A stretch of 64,000 nucleotides of DNA from Brevundimonas sp. SGAir0440 (GTDB taxonomy: Bacteria; Pseudomonadota; Alphaproteobacteria; Caulobacterales; Caulobacteraceae): positions 744,001 through 808,000 of the forward strand of contig NZ_CP039435.1 in NCBI RefSeq assembly GCF_005484585.1. The letters are read 5' to 3'. The notes beneath the pieces were generated by a model, which was given only the letters and a program-made list of their open reading frames with translations, was not told the origin of the DNA and made no database searches. A program made the position numbers and the translations under genes. This document shows positions 25,251-34,079 of this stretch, piece after piece. Each line of letters opens with the position of its first letter. Position 1 is the first letter of the stretch.

Positions 25251-25260
25251 AGCTAGACAT

Positions 25261-26175
25261 ATGGTCCGGCACTTCCTCGACATCCACCGGCTGGACGCGG
25301 CGGATCTGCGCGCCATCCTGGACGACGCCCATGCCCGCAAGGCCGCCCGCAAGGGCTGGCCCCAGGGGCGCGCCGACGCCGATGCGCCGGGCAAGGACCG
25401 CGTTCTGGCGATGATCTTCGAGAAGAACTCGACCCGCACGCGGTTCAGCTTCGACGCGGCGATCCGCCAGTTGGGCGGCTCGTCCATCATCGCCACGGCC
25501 TCGGACATGCAGCTGGGGCGCGGCGAGCCGGTGGAGGACACCGCCCGGGTTCTGTCGCGCATGGTCGATGCGGTGATGATCCGCGCCAACGATCACGAGG
25601 ATGTCGAGCGCTTCGCCCGCGTCTCGACCGTGCCGGTGGTCAACGGCCTGACCGACCGGTCGCACCCGTGCCAGATCCTGGCCGATCTGCAGACGATCGA
25701 GGAGCATCGCGGGCCGATCGCCGGCAAGACGATCGCCTGGATCGGCGACGGCAACAACGTCTGCCACAGCTTCATGCACGCGGCGCCAAAGTTCGGCTTC
25801 CATCTGAACGTCGCCTGCCCGGCGGAATATCACCCGGACCTGCGCGACCTGGCCAAGGGCGGCGACGCCGTCACCCTGACCAGCGATCCGCGCGAGGCGG
25901 TCAAGGGCGCCGACGTCGTCGTCACCGACACCTGGGTCTCCATGGGGGATCAGGACTATGAGGCGCGGCTGGCGGCGTTCGAACACTACGGCGTCGACGA
26001 AGCCCTTATGAATCTCGCCGATCCCGAAGCGGTCTTCCTGCATTGCCTTCCCGCCCACCGTGGCGAGGAAGTCACCGACGCCGTCATCGACGGGCCGCGC
26101 TCTCTGGTCTGGGACGAGGCCGAAAACCGCATCCACGCCCAGAAGGCCGTTCTGGCCTGGTGCTTCGGGGGATGA
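25261..26175 (+). CDS. argF: Ornithine carbamoyltransferase
   Basis: A 304-residue transcarbamylase that makes citrulline from ornithine and carbamoyl phosphate. Carbamoyl-phosphate site residues lie in [12 protein letters not shown] (the STRTR motif), and ornithine-site features in [14 protein letters not shown] and in [14 protein letters not shown] near the C-terminus. The start ATG at 25261 follows an SD partly inside the repeat; a start at 25243 lies within the repeat and is less likely. It is probably transcribed with argD, and a strong terminator lies just after the stop. Confidence 0.94.
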   Translation: MVRHFLDIHRLDAADLRAILDDAHARKAARKGWPQGRADADAPGKDRVLAMIFEKNSTRTRFSFDAAIRQLGGSSIIATASDMQLGRGEPVEDTARVLSRMVDAVMIRANDHEDVERFARVSTVPVVNGLTDRSHPCQILADLQTIEEHRGPIAGKTIAWIGDGNNVCHSFMHAAPKFGFHLNVACPAEYHPDLRDLAKGGDAVTLTSDPREAVKGADVVVTDTWVSMGDQDYEARLAAFEHYGVDEALMNLADPEAVFLHCLPAHRGEEVTDAVIDGPRSLVWDEAENRIHAQKAVLAWCFGG

Positions 26176-26182
26176 ACGAAAA

Positions 26183-26212
26183 AAAGGGCGGACCCGGTCG
26201 GGTCCGCCCTTT
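26183..26212 (+). terminator. Intrinsic terminator after argF
   Basis: AAAGGGCGGACCC pairs with GGGTCCGCCCTTT around a GGTC loop; a run of A lies before and T after, so it can work for argF and for the convergent PNPOx-like gene. Confidence 0.9.
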
Positions 26213-26234
26213 CTGGTTTCTGAAGCGTCGAAGC

Positions 26235-26732
26235 CTACAACTTCACGTCCGACACGCCGCCGACATCCGGGACGCTCTTGGTCAAATTGGCCTTGAGGAC
26301 TTCGTAGCCGAAGCCCAACGCGCCCTTGTCGGAGACCCAGACGCGACCGTCGTCGGCGTCGAAGCGGATCAGGGTCAGGTGGGGATCGTCCTTGCCGTCC
26401 GGGTACCAGGCGGCGACGACGGGGTTCCAGTATTTCTCGATGCGGCTGCGGTCCTGATCGATCGCCAGTCGGCCGTGGATGCAGGCCTGAACCTTGCCGT
26501 CCTTGGCCTGGTAGCAGAACATGCCGTTCTGGCCGCCGCCGGCGACGTCACGGGCGAAGTCGGTGTCGTCGCGGGTGAAGAACCAGATGGTCCCCGTCTC
26601 GTCCTCGCCGAAACCGGTCATGGGCTGGTGGTGATAGCCGGGGCGATCGATGCCCAGCATGCCGGTGTTGGACTCCTTCAGGCTTTTCCAGAATTCCTTC
26701 TCGGCCTCGGCGGGGGTCAGTTTGTCGGACAC
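26235..26732 (-). CDS. Pyridoxamine-phosphate-oxidase-like protein (general stress type)
   Basis: A 165-residue split-barrel flavin-binding-like protein. Starting at GTG ([15 protein letters not shown]) gives a good AAGGAGA site; upstream in-frame sequence is not conserved. The segments [80 protein letters not shown] match the general stress protein 26/PNPOx-like group, which is small and usually of unknown substrate. It converges on argF across the terminator. Confidence 0.82.
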   Translation of the reverse strand: MSDKLTPAEAEKEFWKSLKESNTGMLGIDRPGYHHQPMTGFGEDETGTIWFFTRDDTDFARDVAGGGQNGMFCYQAKDGKVQACIHGRLAIDQDRSRIEKYWNPVVAAWYPDGKDDPHLTLIRFDADDGRVWVSDKGALGFGYEVLKANLTKSVPDVGGVSDVKL

Positions 26733-26793
26733 GCGGTCTCTCCTTGAGTGGTTCGCAAGGTTCAACCGACCGGCCGTAATCGGGTTCCCGTCT

Positions 26794-27012
26794 CTAGGCG
26801 CCGGGTATCCAGGGCGCACGCTCGGCGCCGAACAGCGTCGCCAGGTGGATCAGCAGCAGCATGGCGATCGCCGCCGCGCCCACCATCAGGAACCGCCATG
26901 GCATCAGACGCGGTCCCTTGAACGGATCCGGCGGCCGGGCGCCGCGCCATCCGCAAAAGACCATGACGGCCAGGGCGACGCCCAGCAGGATGAGGGTGGT
27001 GGTCAGGTTCAT
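26794..27012 (-). CDS. Small two-helix membrane protein
   Basis: A 72-residue protein with two hydrophobic helices (about 5-22 and 42-62) linked by a basic GWRGARPPDPFKG loop. It lies 61 bases upstream of the PNPOx-like gene in the same direction. No family is recognised. The hydrophobic pattern and clean ATG support a genuine gene, although no strong ribosome-binding site is visible. Confidence 0.5.
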   Translation of the reverse strand: MNLTTTLILLGVALAVMVFCGWRGARPPDPFKGPRLMPWRFLMVGAAAIAMLLLIHLATLFGAERAPWIPGA

Positions 27013-27094
27013 GCGCCGCAGGTGGCGAAAGCCGCGCCGCTTGGCAAGCGAACCCTTGCCGGGAGGTTAATCTTCATGCCGCGTTAACCGAGAT

Positions 27095-27228
27095 GATTCA
27101 CAAATCCGGCTGTCTGGCGCGATGTCCACAGGATTGGGATATCGCTGCTAGATATTGCGGTTAACCATCAGTTTACACCCTCGATATTGACGGTATAGCC
27201 TTCGTCGCATGGGCTGGGAGACGAATCA
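27095..27228 (+). promoter_or_regulatory. podJ: podJ control region with DnaA-like, CtrA-like and GANTC sites
   Basis: Before podJ lie GATTC (27095-27099), TGTCCACAG (27123-27131), AGATATTG (27150-27157), a near-consensus CtrA half-site GTTAACCAT (27160-27168), and GAATC (27223-27227) only one base before the start codon. Caulobacter podJ is reported to be controlled by DnaA, GcrA and CtrA, which fits. The motif order TGTCCACAG then AGATATTG matches the gcrA region. Confidence 0.55.
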
Positions 27229-30099
27229 GTGAGCGCTGCAGCGCCGTGGAGCGTTAAGGGAATCGATCCCAAAGCACGCGAGGTCGCCAAGGATCTGGCG
27301 CGCCGGTCCGGCATGACGCTGGGCGAATGGCTCAACTCCATGATCATGGAAGACGAGGAGGAGGGCTACGCCACCCTGCCGCGTCGCTCCCAGGCCGCCG
27401 AATACGAACGCCGCAACCGCAGCCGCCGTCTGGACGACGCCTATGAGGTCGAAGACAGCCAGCAGCGGATCAGCGCCTCCATCGATGTGATCGCTGCGCG
27501 GCTGGAAGCCGCCGAACGCCGCTCGACCGTCGCCATTCAGGGCGTGGATCAGGCCGTTGCGGGCCTGATGCGCCGGCTGGACGGTCAGGAGGCTGAGGCC
27601 CAGGGCGCCGCACGCCGCATCGACGACATCGCCGAGGAGTTGCGCGAAGGGCATCGCCGCCTGCGCGCCTTCGAACGCGACACCGGCCCGTCGACCCAGG
27701 AAGCCTTCGGCAAGATCGAGACCTCGCTGGGCGCGCTGACTGGGCGTCTGTACGACATCGAGGAACGCCAGCGTCTGGGCGTCAGCGATCTGCGCGAGCG
27801 GATGGAGGCGGTCGAGAAGGCCGCCGGGCCCGGCGTCGGCACGGAAATGCTGGCCCAGGTCAGCGCGCGTCTGGACGAGGCCCAGAACCGCACGACCGAA
27901 GCCCTGAAGACGCTGGAACGCTCGTTCGCCGCGCTGGATCAGCGGATGCGAACGGCCGAAAGCCGTGTCGAGCCGGAAAGCGCGCGCGACCTGGCCCGTT
28001 TCGAGAAGCTGGCCGAAAGCCTGTCGCGTCAGATCGACAACAATCGCGCCGAGATGATGCAGCGTCTGGACGCCGCCGAAACCGGCGCGCGCATCGACCG
28101 TATCGAACGCGCCGTCCAGGCCGTCGGCGATCAGTTGAAGGCGTCCGAAGAGAAGGGCGCCATCGGCCTTGAGGCCATGGGCCGCGAGGTCCTGCGCATC
28201 GCCCGCAACCTGAATGCGCGGGTCAAGAAGGTCGAGACGGACAACGACGGTCGCACCGACGCCGTCGCCCGCGCCGCCGCCGACGTCGTCAGCCAGACTA
28301 TCGAAACCGAGGTCGCCCGCCGCGCCGCGCGTCTGGATCAAGAGTTCGCCCGCCACGTCGACCGCGTCGACCAACGTCTGACCGCCAGCGACGATCGCCA
28401 CGCCATCGCGCTGGAGAAACTGGGTGGCGAGATCACCCGCATCTCGGACCAGCTGAGCGATCGCATCGCCCAGTCCGAGCGCCGCTCGCAGCAGGCGCTG
28501 GAAGACATCGGCCGACGCCTGTCGGAAAGCTCGGACAAGATCGAGCAGCGCTACGACCGCGCGTCCGGCGAACTGGCCGAGCGGATGCGTCTGAGCGAGG
28601 AGCGCACCGCCCGTCTGCTGGCCGAGGCCCGCGAAAGCATCGACGCCCGCGCGCCGACGCCGATCCGCGACAAGCCGCTGGACAATGAGCCGGCGTGGAC
28701 CCCGGCGCGACAGGTGCTGGAACGCGCCGCCTCGGCGACCATACAAGCGCCGATCCAGTCCGCATCCATCGAAGGCGACTGGCGCGCCGCCGCCTTCCCC
28801 GATGAGACCTTCACCGACCAGGACGCCTGGTCCAGCGATCCGGTGACGCCCGAAGTCGCGACCGCTGCGCCCTTCCCGTCGGCGCCCGTCGTCCAAACCG
28901 AGGCCGAGCCCGTCGAGGCGCTGGCCGACGACATGCCGATGCGCCAGGTCGATCCCGACGGCGTCGAACCCATCATCCAGCCCTTCAGCGGTTTCGGCGG
29001 CGCCGACGTCGAGGACGCGCTGGAGGCGACGTCGCCGGGCTTCTCGACCGCACCGACCGAAAAGCGCAGCGCCGCCGTCCTGGACGCGGACGACGACGAT
29101 TTCGGCGGCGAGACAGAGTTCGTGGATCCGCGCCGGCTGCGCTCCAGCATGGAAGCCGCCGCCGCCGCCGGCCGCGCCGCCTCGACCCGCAGCACCATCG
29201 ACGCCGCCCGTGCTGCGATCACCGCGCCGGCCGAGCCGGAACCTGCGCCCCGCTCGGGCTTCGGCCTGAAGCGCGGCGGTAAGTCCAAGCTGCAGGAACG
29301 GCTGGACCGGCAGGCGTCAAAAGACGGCTCGACGGTCAAGAAGACCTTTCTGGCTTCGGTCACTGCGGTCGCCCTGACCGGGGGCGTCTATGGCTATCTG
29401 TCCCTGACCGACGGCGGCGCCCCGGACTTCGAGATGCCCAGCTTCGGCGGCGGCTCGACGACGAACGGCGCCGTGCCTCTGGCCGCGTCGGCGGTGACGC
29501 CGACCGGCCCGAAAGCGACCTTCGACATCGGCGGCCCTGGCGCTGCGGACTATGAGGCGGCGATCGGCAAGCTTGAGGCCGGCGACAACTCGGGCCTGGA
29601 CGGCATGAAGCGCGCCGCCAACCTGGGCTACGCCCCCGCCCAGACCTATCTGGGTCAGCTGTATCTAGATGGCGCCAACGGCGTGCCCGCCGATCCGGTC
29701 CAAAGCCGTCAGTGGGGCCGTCGCGCGGCCGAGGGCGGCGATCCGCGCGGGATGCATCTGTATGGGATGCAGCTCTATGAAGGCGACGGCGGCGCGACCA
29801 ATCAGGCCGAGGCCCTGACCTGGCTGCTGAACGCGGCCGAGCGCGGCCTGCCGGACAGCCAGTACAATGTCGCGCGCATCTATGAGACCGGCGCCGACGG
29901 CGTGGCCAAGAATCCGACCGAAGCGCTGAAGTGGTACATGATCGCCGCGCGCGGCGGGGATGCGGAGGCCCAGGCCGCCGTGACGCGTCTGCGCCCGACG
30001 GCCAGCGCCACGGCCCAGCGCGCGGCCCGCACCGCCGCCGACGCCTTCGTGGCTCAGTCGCAGGGTCAATCGCAGGCCCAAGCCCAGGCGACAGGCTAG
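27229..30099 (+). CDS. podJ: Polar organelle development protein PodJ
   Basis: A 956-residue protein that should organise the new pole for pili, flagellum and holdfast. It opens with SVKGIDPKAREVAKDLARRSGMTLGEWLNSMI, the highly conserved PodJ N-terminus. Residues about 50-480 are coiled coil with repeated Ala, Arg, Glu and Leu heptads. A disordered acidic/proline-rich segment (about 480-690) precedes a single transmembrane helix (FLASVTAVALTGGVYGYL, about 705-722). The periplasmic tail has Sel1-like repeats (AQTYLGQLYLDGANGVPADPVQ and similar, about 790-920) and a Gln/Ala-rich end. The layout matches Caulobacter PodJ (974 residues). GTG start, no close upstream gene. Confidence 0.9.
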   Translation: MSAAAPWSVKGIDPKAREVAKDLARRSGMTLGEWLNSMIMEDEEEGYATLPRRSQAAEYERRNRSRRLDDAYEVEDSQQRISASIDVIAARLEAAERRSTVAIQGVDQAVAGLMRRLDGQEAEAQGAARRIDDIAEELREGHRRLRAFERDTGPSTQEAFGKIETSLGALTGRLYDIEERQRLGVSDLRERMEAVEKAAGPGVGTEMLAQVSARLDEAQNRTTEALKTLERSFAALDQRMRTAESRVEPESARDLARFEKLAESLSRQIDNNRAEMMQRLDAAETGARIDRIERAVQAVGDQLKASEEKGAIGLEAMGREVLRIARNLNARVKKVETDNDGRTDAVARAAADVVSQTIETEVARRAARLDQEFARHVDRVDQRLTASDDRHAIALEKLGGEITRISDQLSDRIAQSERRSQQALEDIGRRLSESSDKIEQRYDRASGELAERMRLSEERTARLLAEARESIDARAPTPIRDKPLDNEPAWTPARQVLERAASATIQAPIQSASIEGDWRAAAFPDETFTDQDAWSSDPVTPEVATAAPFPSAPVVQTEAEPVEALADDMPMRQVDPDGVEPIIQPFSGFGGADVEDALEATSPGFSTAPTEKRSAAVLDADDDDFGGETEFVDPRRLRSSMEAAAAAGRAASTRSTIDAARAAITAPAEPEPAPRSGFGLKRGGKSKLQERLDRQASKDGSTVKKTFLASVTAVALTGGVYGYLSLTDGGAPDFEMPSFGGGSTTNGAVPLAASAVTPTGPKATFDIGGPGAADYEAAIGKLEAGDNSGLDGMKRAANLGYAPAQTYLGQLYLDGANGVPADPVQSRQWGRRAAEGGDPRGMHLYGMQLYEGDGGATNQAEALTWLLNAAERGLPDSQYNVARIYETGADGVAKNPTEALKWYMIAARGGDAEAQAAVTRLRPTASATAQRAARTAADAFVAQSQGQSQAQAQATG

Positions 30100-30196
30100 A
30101 TTCCCAGGCGCCGGGCGGCTATCGGTCGCCCGGTCGTCCCCGACCTCGCCCGCCTGACGGCGATTCTTGTGTCCGCTCCAGCCGAAGGCGCGTCCT

Positions 30197-31120
30197 TTGG
30201 ACATCTATCTGCCGATCGCCGAGGTTTCGGTGAACTGGCCGACCCTAGTGATCCTGGGGGCGGTGGTCGGATTCGTGTCCGGCCTGTTCGGCATCGGCGG
30301 CGGCTTCCTGATGGCGCCGATCCTAGTCTTCCTGGGCATTCCACCGACCGTCGCTGTCGCCAGCCAGGCCAGCCATGTCGTGGCCTCCTCGACCTCGGGC
30401 GTCATCCGCTATGCCGGGGCGGGTTCGGTCGATTTCAAGATGGGGTCGGTGATGGCAGCCGGCGGCGCGGCCGGCGCCCTGGCGGGGGTCGAACTGTTTC
30501 GCTACCTGCGCCTTCTGGGCCAGGCCGACCTGGTCGTGGCCCTGTCCTATCTCGTCTTCCTGGGCGCGATCGGCATTCTGATGCTCAACGAGAGCCTGAC
30601 CGAGATCCTGCGCCGTCGCCGGGGCCTGCCCGCGCCGCACAAGCAGCGTCGGCGGCCTATGTGGCTGTATGGCCTGCCACTGAAGATGAAGTTCCCTAAA
30701 TCGGGCCTCTATATCAGCGCCCTGCCGCCGTTCGGCCTGGGCGTCTTTGCGGGTGTCCTTTCGGCCATCATGGGGGTGGGCGGCGGCTTCATTCTGGTGC
30801 CGGCCATGCTCTATATCCTGCGCATGCGGGCGGGCGCGGTGGTGGGCACCAGCCTGTTCCAGATCATCATCACCACCGCCATCACCACCATCCTTCAGGC
30901 CGGGCGGAACCAGACGGTCGACATCGTCCTGTCCACCATCCTGCTGCTCGGCGGCGTCGTCGGCGCCCAGATCGGCGCGCGCTTCGCCGGGCGGTTCCGC
31001 GCCGAGGAACTGCGGGCGGCGCTGGGTCTGATCGTGCTGCTGGTCGGGATTCAGATGGGGCTGGATCTGTTCGTGCGGCCCGCCGACATCTTCATGATCG
31101 CGCCGGGGGTCGCCGACTGA
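30197..31120 (+). CDS. TauE/SafE family sulfite/anion exporter
   Basis: A 307-residue permease with eight or so hydrophobic segments. The two internal repeats are marked by GLFGIGGGFLMAP (N-half) and GVGGGFILVP (C-half), hallmark glycine-rich motifs of TauE/SafE. The start is a TTG at 30197 (MDIYLPIAEVSVNW by initiator reading), matching the usual N-terminus of the alphaproteobacterial group; an earlier TTG at 30167 exists. Substrates in the family include sulfite and sulfoacetate. The last base of its stop codon is the first base of the start codon of its TIGR02186 partner, a pairing typical of this subfamily. Confidence 0.87.
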   Translation: MDIYLPIAEVSVNWPTLVILGAVVGFVSGLFGIGGGFLMAPILVFLGIPPTVAVASQASHVVASSTSGVIRYAGAGSVDFKMGSVMAAGGAAGALAGVELFRYLRLLGQADLVVALSYLVFLGAIGILMLNESLTEILRRRRGLPAPHKQRRRPMWLYGLPLKMKFPKSGLYISALPPFGLGVFAGVLSAIMGVGGGFILVPAMLYILRMRAGAVVGTSLFQIIITTAITTILQAGRNQTVDIVLSTILLLGGVVGAQIGARFAGRFRAEELRAALGLIVLLVGIQMGLDLFVRPADIFMIAPGVAD

Positions 31121-31929
31121 TGCAGGCGCTTCCTCCTCCTCCGCCCCCTGTCGCGGCCCCGCCGCTCGATCGGTCCGAAGCGACGACCGGAGACCTGCGC
31201 GTCGCCGCCGCCCTGACCGACGCCCAGGTTCGGGTCGACAGCAGTTTCCGGGGCGCGTCCATTGTCCTCTACGGCGCGGTGTTCAATCCGACGTCTGAAC
31301 CGGCCGACGTGGTGGTGGTGGTGCGGGGGCCGGACGCGCCGATCCGCCTGGTCAAGAAGACGCGCACCTCGGGTGTCTGGCTGAACAGCCGGCCGGTGCT
31401 GTTCGAGGGCGCGCCCGGCTTCTACATGACGGCCTCGACCCGCCCGCTCAGCGATATCGCCGACTTCGGCCAGCTGCGCCGCCTGGGCGTCGGCGTCGAT
31501 CACCTGCGCATCGACGCGCCGGAGGAAAGCCGCACCGTCACCCGTTACGGCGTGCGTGATGTGGTCGTCAGCCGTCTGGGCGACGACTATCTGGACTGGC
31601 GCCGTGCGGTGATCCGGCTGAAGGAGGCCGCCGCCCTCTACGACACCGACTCCGAAGGGGTCGAGTTCGTCGACCGGGGCCTGTTCCGCGCCGAGGTCAA
31701 GCTGCCGACCGTGGCGCCCACCGGCAAATACTACGCCGAGGTCTGGCTGTTTCAGGACGGCGAGCCGCAGTCGGTGTCGAACCTGACCCTGACGGTCGAG
31801 AAGGTCGGGTTGGAGCGCGACATCTATGAGTTCGCCCACCGTCGGCCGTGGCTGTACGGCGTGCTGTGCGTCGTGCTGGCCGCCCTGACCGGCTACGGCG
31901 CTTCGCGCATCTTCAGCCGGCGGAGCTAA
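31120..31929 (+). CDS. TIGR02186-type membrane protein
   Basis: A 269-residue protein of the Alph_Pro_TM/TIGR02186 type, found almost always beside a TauE/SafE exporter. It starts with a Pro-rich stretch instead of a clear signal, then a beta-rich periplasmic domain (IVLYGAVFNPTSEPADVVVVVRGP, TRTSGVWLNSRPVLFEGAPGFYMTAST), and ends with one transmembrane helix (about 245-262). The start overlaps the exporter stop by one base. It is inferred to help the exporter in the envelope; direct evidence is lacking. Its end overlaps the convergent gluQRS gene by 17 bases. Confidence 0.82.
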   Translation: MQALPPPPPPVAAPPLDRSEATTGDLRVAAALTDAQVRVDSSFRGASIVLYGAVFNPTSEPADVVVVVRGPDAPIRLVKKTRTSGVWLNSRPVLFEGAPGFYMTASTRPLSDIADFGQLRRLGVGVDHLRIDAPEESRTVTRYGVRDVVVSRLGDDYLDWRRAVIRLKEAAALYDTDSEGVEFVDRGLFRAEVKLPTVAPTGKYYAEVWLFQDGEPQSVSNLTLTVEKVGLERDIYEFAHRRPWLYGVLCVVLAALTGYGASRIFSRRS

Positions 31930-32773
31930 AGCCCAGTTCGGCGCGCAGGGCCTCGGCCGTCAATCCGCCGGCCCTCAGCTCGGCCAGGGTGATCGATCGA
32001 TCGCGCTTGGCGTAGCGCCGCCCGTCCGGCCCTGTCAGCAAGGCGTGATGACGATAGGTCGGCGCCGGCCAGCCCAGCAGGGTCTGGATCAGCCGCTGCA
32101 CATGGGTCGCCTCGAACAGGTCCTGGCCCCGGATCACATGGGTGATCCCCTGCAAGGCGTCGTCATGGGTCACGGCCAGATGATAGGCGACGCCCGTATC
32201 CTTGCGCGCCAGAACGACATCGCCCGCCGCCTCGGGATCGACGACGACGACGCCGGTTTCGCCGTTCGGACCCTCGCCCTCCTCGACGAAACTCAGGCCT
32301 TTCCAGGTCGCCTCGCCCAAGGCCTCCCGCGCCCGATCCAGCGACAGCCGCCAGGCGAATGGCGCGCCCGAGGCCAGCAAATGCGCCTCCTCGTCCGCTG
32401 AATGCGGACCGGGCCTCGCCGCCTCCATCGCCCCGTGCGGCGCCTCGCCGATGGCGCCCAGGATCTCCTTGCGCGTTCGAAAACACCGATAGAGCAGGCC
32501 TTGCGTCCGCAACTTCTCGATCACGGCGGCGTAGTCGCCCAGATGATCCGATTGGCGCCGGACCGGCGTCTCCCAGTCCAGACCCAGCCAGGCCAGGTCC
32601 TCCAGAATGCCCGCCTCGTGTTCCGGCCGGCATCGCGTCGGATCGATATCCTCGATGCGCAGCACGAACCGCCCGCCCGCCGCCTTCGCCGCCGTCCAGG
32701 CGGTCAGGGCCGAAAAAGCGTGGCCCTTGTGCAGGCGGCCGGTAGGCGAAGGGGCGAAGCGGGTCGTGAACAC
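31913..32773 (-). CDS. gluQ: Glutamyl-Q tRNA(Asp) synthetase
   Basis: A 286-residue truncated glutamyl-tRNA synthetase paralogue that attaches glutamate to queuosine in tRNA(Asp). It has FAPSPTGRLHKGHAF (class I HIGH equivalent), RIEDIDPTR, and a KMSKS-like YAKRDRSI. The anticodon-binding domain is absent, as in GluQRS. The zinc-binding cysteines of the E. coli enzyme are not seen: the corresponding region reads LLYRCFRTRKEI with a single Cys. GTG start at 32773 is chosen since longer frames overlap the toxin gene. queG, the last queuosine gene, lies at 56247. Confidence 0.88.
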   Translation of the reverse strand: MFTTRFAPSPTGRLHKGHAFSALTAWTAAKAAGGRFVLRIEDIDPTRCRPEHEAGILEDLAWLGLDWETPVRRQSDHLGDYAAVIEKLRTQGLLYRCFRTRKEILGAIGEAPHGAMEAARPGPHSADEEAHLLASGAPFAWRLSLDRAREALGEATWKGLSFVEEGEGPNGETGVVVVDPEAAGDVVLARKDTGVAYHLAVTHDDALQGITHVIRGQDLFEATHVQRLIQTLLGWPAPTYRHHALLTGPDGRRYAKRDRSITLAELRAGGLTAEALRAELGFSSAG

Positions 32774-32777
32774 AGCT

Positions 32778-33068
32778 TCAGTCTTCGTCCGGCGATAGCA
32801 GATGCGTCCAGTCGCGCGCGGCATGAAGGATCCGCACGACTTCCACGTCGCCAGTCACGCGATAGAAGATCAGATAGCTGCCTTCGACGCGTTTGCGCAG
32901 ATCAGCGACCCCGGCCTCTGGATAGCGTCGAGGATTTTGACCGAGGGTTTCGCAGCGTTCGAAAAGCGTCCTGACCAGTTTACGGGCTGCATTTGGGCTG
33001 TCCGACGCCACATGGCTCTCGATGGCGACCAGATCGCGCAAGGCGGCGTGGGTGAGCCGAACTCTCAT
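32778..33068 (-). CDS. parE: ParE/RelE family toxin
   Basis: A 96-residue toxin of the ParE/RelE superfamily: MRVRLTHAALRDLVAIESHVASDSPNAARKLV, then LGQNPRRYPEAGVADLRKRVEGSYLIFYRVTGDVEVVRILHAARDW, which has the C-terminal strand signature of the family. Its ATG overlaps the antitoxin stop (ATGA at 33065-33068), the usual translational coupling with antitoxin first. A longer frame exists upstream, but that start ignores the overlap. ParE-type toxins target gyrase and RelE types cleave mRNA; the sequence alone suggests ParE. Confidence 0.87.
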   Translation of the reverse strand: MRVRLTHAALRDLVAIESHVASDSPNAARKLVRTLFERCETLGQNPRRYPEAGVADLRKRVEGSYLIFYRVTGDVEVVRILHAARDWTHLLSPDED

Positions 33069-33313
33069 TCGCCTTCGGCAGCCCACCGCGCTTCGAACTC
33101 GGCGCGGACATCTTCAAGTGGCTTCGTCCGTCCGCCATCAGCGTCGGCGATGCCCTCTTCCAGCTTGCCGAGCAAGGCGGCCAACCGAGCCTCATGTTCC
33201 TGCACCAGTCTGACGCCGGTGCGCAGCACTTCGCTCTTGGAGCCATAGCGACCGTCGCGGACCAGACGGTCCACCACCTGTTCCAGCGAGCCCAGTTCGA
33301 CGGTCATGGTCAT
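33065..33313 (-). CDS. parD: ParD family antitoxin
   Basis: An 82-residue ribbon-helix-helix antitoxin: TMTVELGSLEQVVDRLVRDGRYGSKSEVLRTGVRLVQEHE is the RHH DNA-binding part, with a Leu/Glu-rich C-terminal helix that should wrap the toxin. The ATG at 33313 has AAGGAG about six bases upstream. It is first of the ParD/ParE pair and will autoregulate the operon. The pair lies between gluQRS and alkA with no mobile element visible. Confidence 0.87.
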   Translation of the reverse strand: MTMTVELGSLEQVVDRLVRDGRYGSKSEVLRTGVRLVQEHEARLAALLGKLEEGIADADGGRTKPLEDVRAEFEARWAAEGE

Positions 33314-33428
33314 GATGATCTCCTTGCTCGATCTATGGCCAATAATAGTTATTACGCAGAACTGGCGCCAGCCGAAATCCGCTACCGGCTCCATTCCCTT
33401 GAACGGCTGCACGGGCCATAGGTAACCG

Positions 33429-34079
33429 ATGCCGTTCGCACCCACGCCTGATGACATCGCCGCCGCGCGTCGCGCGCTGGTCGCCGCCGATCCGGCGCTC
33501 GTGCGCGTGGACGCCCATACGCCGCCGCTGGAATGGCGGTTGAGAGTGGGCGGGTTCGAAGGCTTGTTCCGCATGATCGTGGAGCAGCAGGTGTCGGTGG
33601 CCTCGGCCGCTTCGGTCTGGGCGCGGCTGCGCGAAGGCATGGGCGGCATCACGCCCGAGCTGTTGCTGGCGCACGATCTGGATCAGCTGCGCGGCATGGG
33701 CCTGTCGCGACAGAAGGCGACCTATGGTCAGGGGATCGCACGGGCGCAGATCGCGGGCGAGATCGATCTGGAGCATCTGGCCAACCTGGATGACGAGGCG
33801 GCGATCGCCTCCCTGACGGCGCTGAAGGGCGTAGGCCTGTGGACGGCCGAGGCCTATCTGATGATGTGCGAGGGGCGGCTGGATGTCTTTCCCGGCGGCG
33901 ACGTGGCCTTGCAGGAGGCGACCCGCTGGGCGGACGGCGCAGAGGTGCGGCCCGATCAAAAGGGCGCCTATGCCCGCGCCGAGATCTGGCGGCCCTATCG
34001 TGCGGTCGCCACACACCTGCTGTGGGCCTGGTACACGGGCGTGAAGCGCGGCGAGATCGCGCTGGATGCGCCGGCATGA
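33429..34079 (+). CDS. alkA: DNA-3-methyladenine glycosylase II family protein
   Basis: A 216-residue HhH-GPD glycosylase that excises alkylated purines. The helix-hairpin-helix LTALKGVGLWTAEAYLMMCEGRLDVFPGGDVAL contains the catalytic Asp (in PGGDVAL), and EQQVSVASAASVWARLR is the DNA-contact loop. E. coli AlkA has an additional N-terminal domain, so this is the short form, common in alphaproteobacteria. The stop overlaps the TRIC-like gene start (ATGA). Confidence 0.87.
   Translation: MPFAPTPDDIAAARRALVAADPALVRVDAHTPPLEWRLRVGGFEGLFRMIVEQQVSVASAASVWARLREGMGGITPELLLAHDLDQLRGMGLSRQKATYGQGIARAQIAGEIDLEHLANLDDEAAIASLTALKGVGLWTAEAYLMMCEGRLDVFPGGDVALQEATRWADGAEVRPDQKGAYARAEIWRPYRAVATHLLWAWYTGVKRGEIALDAPA

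Noticed and set aside
24871..26136. Antisense open frame crossing argF and the inverted repeat
   Set aside because: It contains the HPREGGD and WVPAFAGM peptides that arise when the palindromic repeat is translated, and the rest is argF in reverse.
27226..28896. Long antisense open frame opposite podJ
   Set aside because: It is a mirror of the high-GC, Ala/Arg-rich coiled-coil coding sequence; its protein has no domain features and podJ is clearly the real gene.
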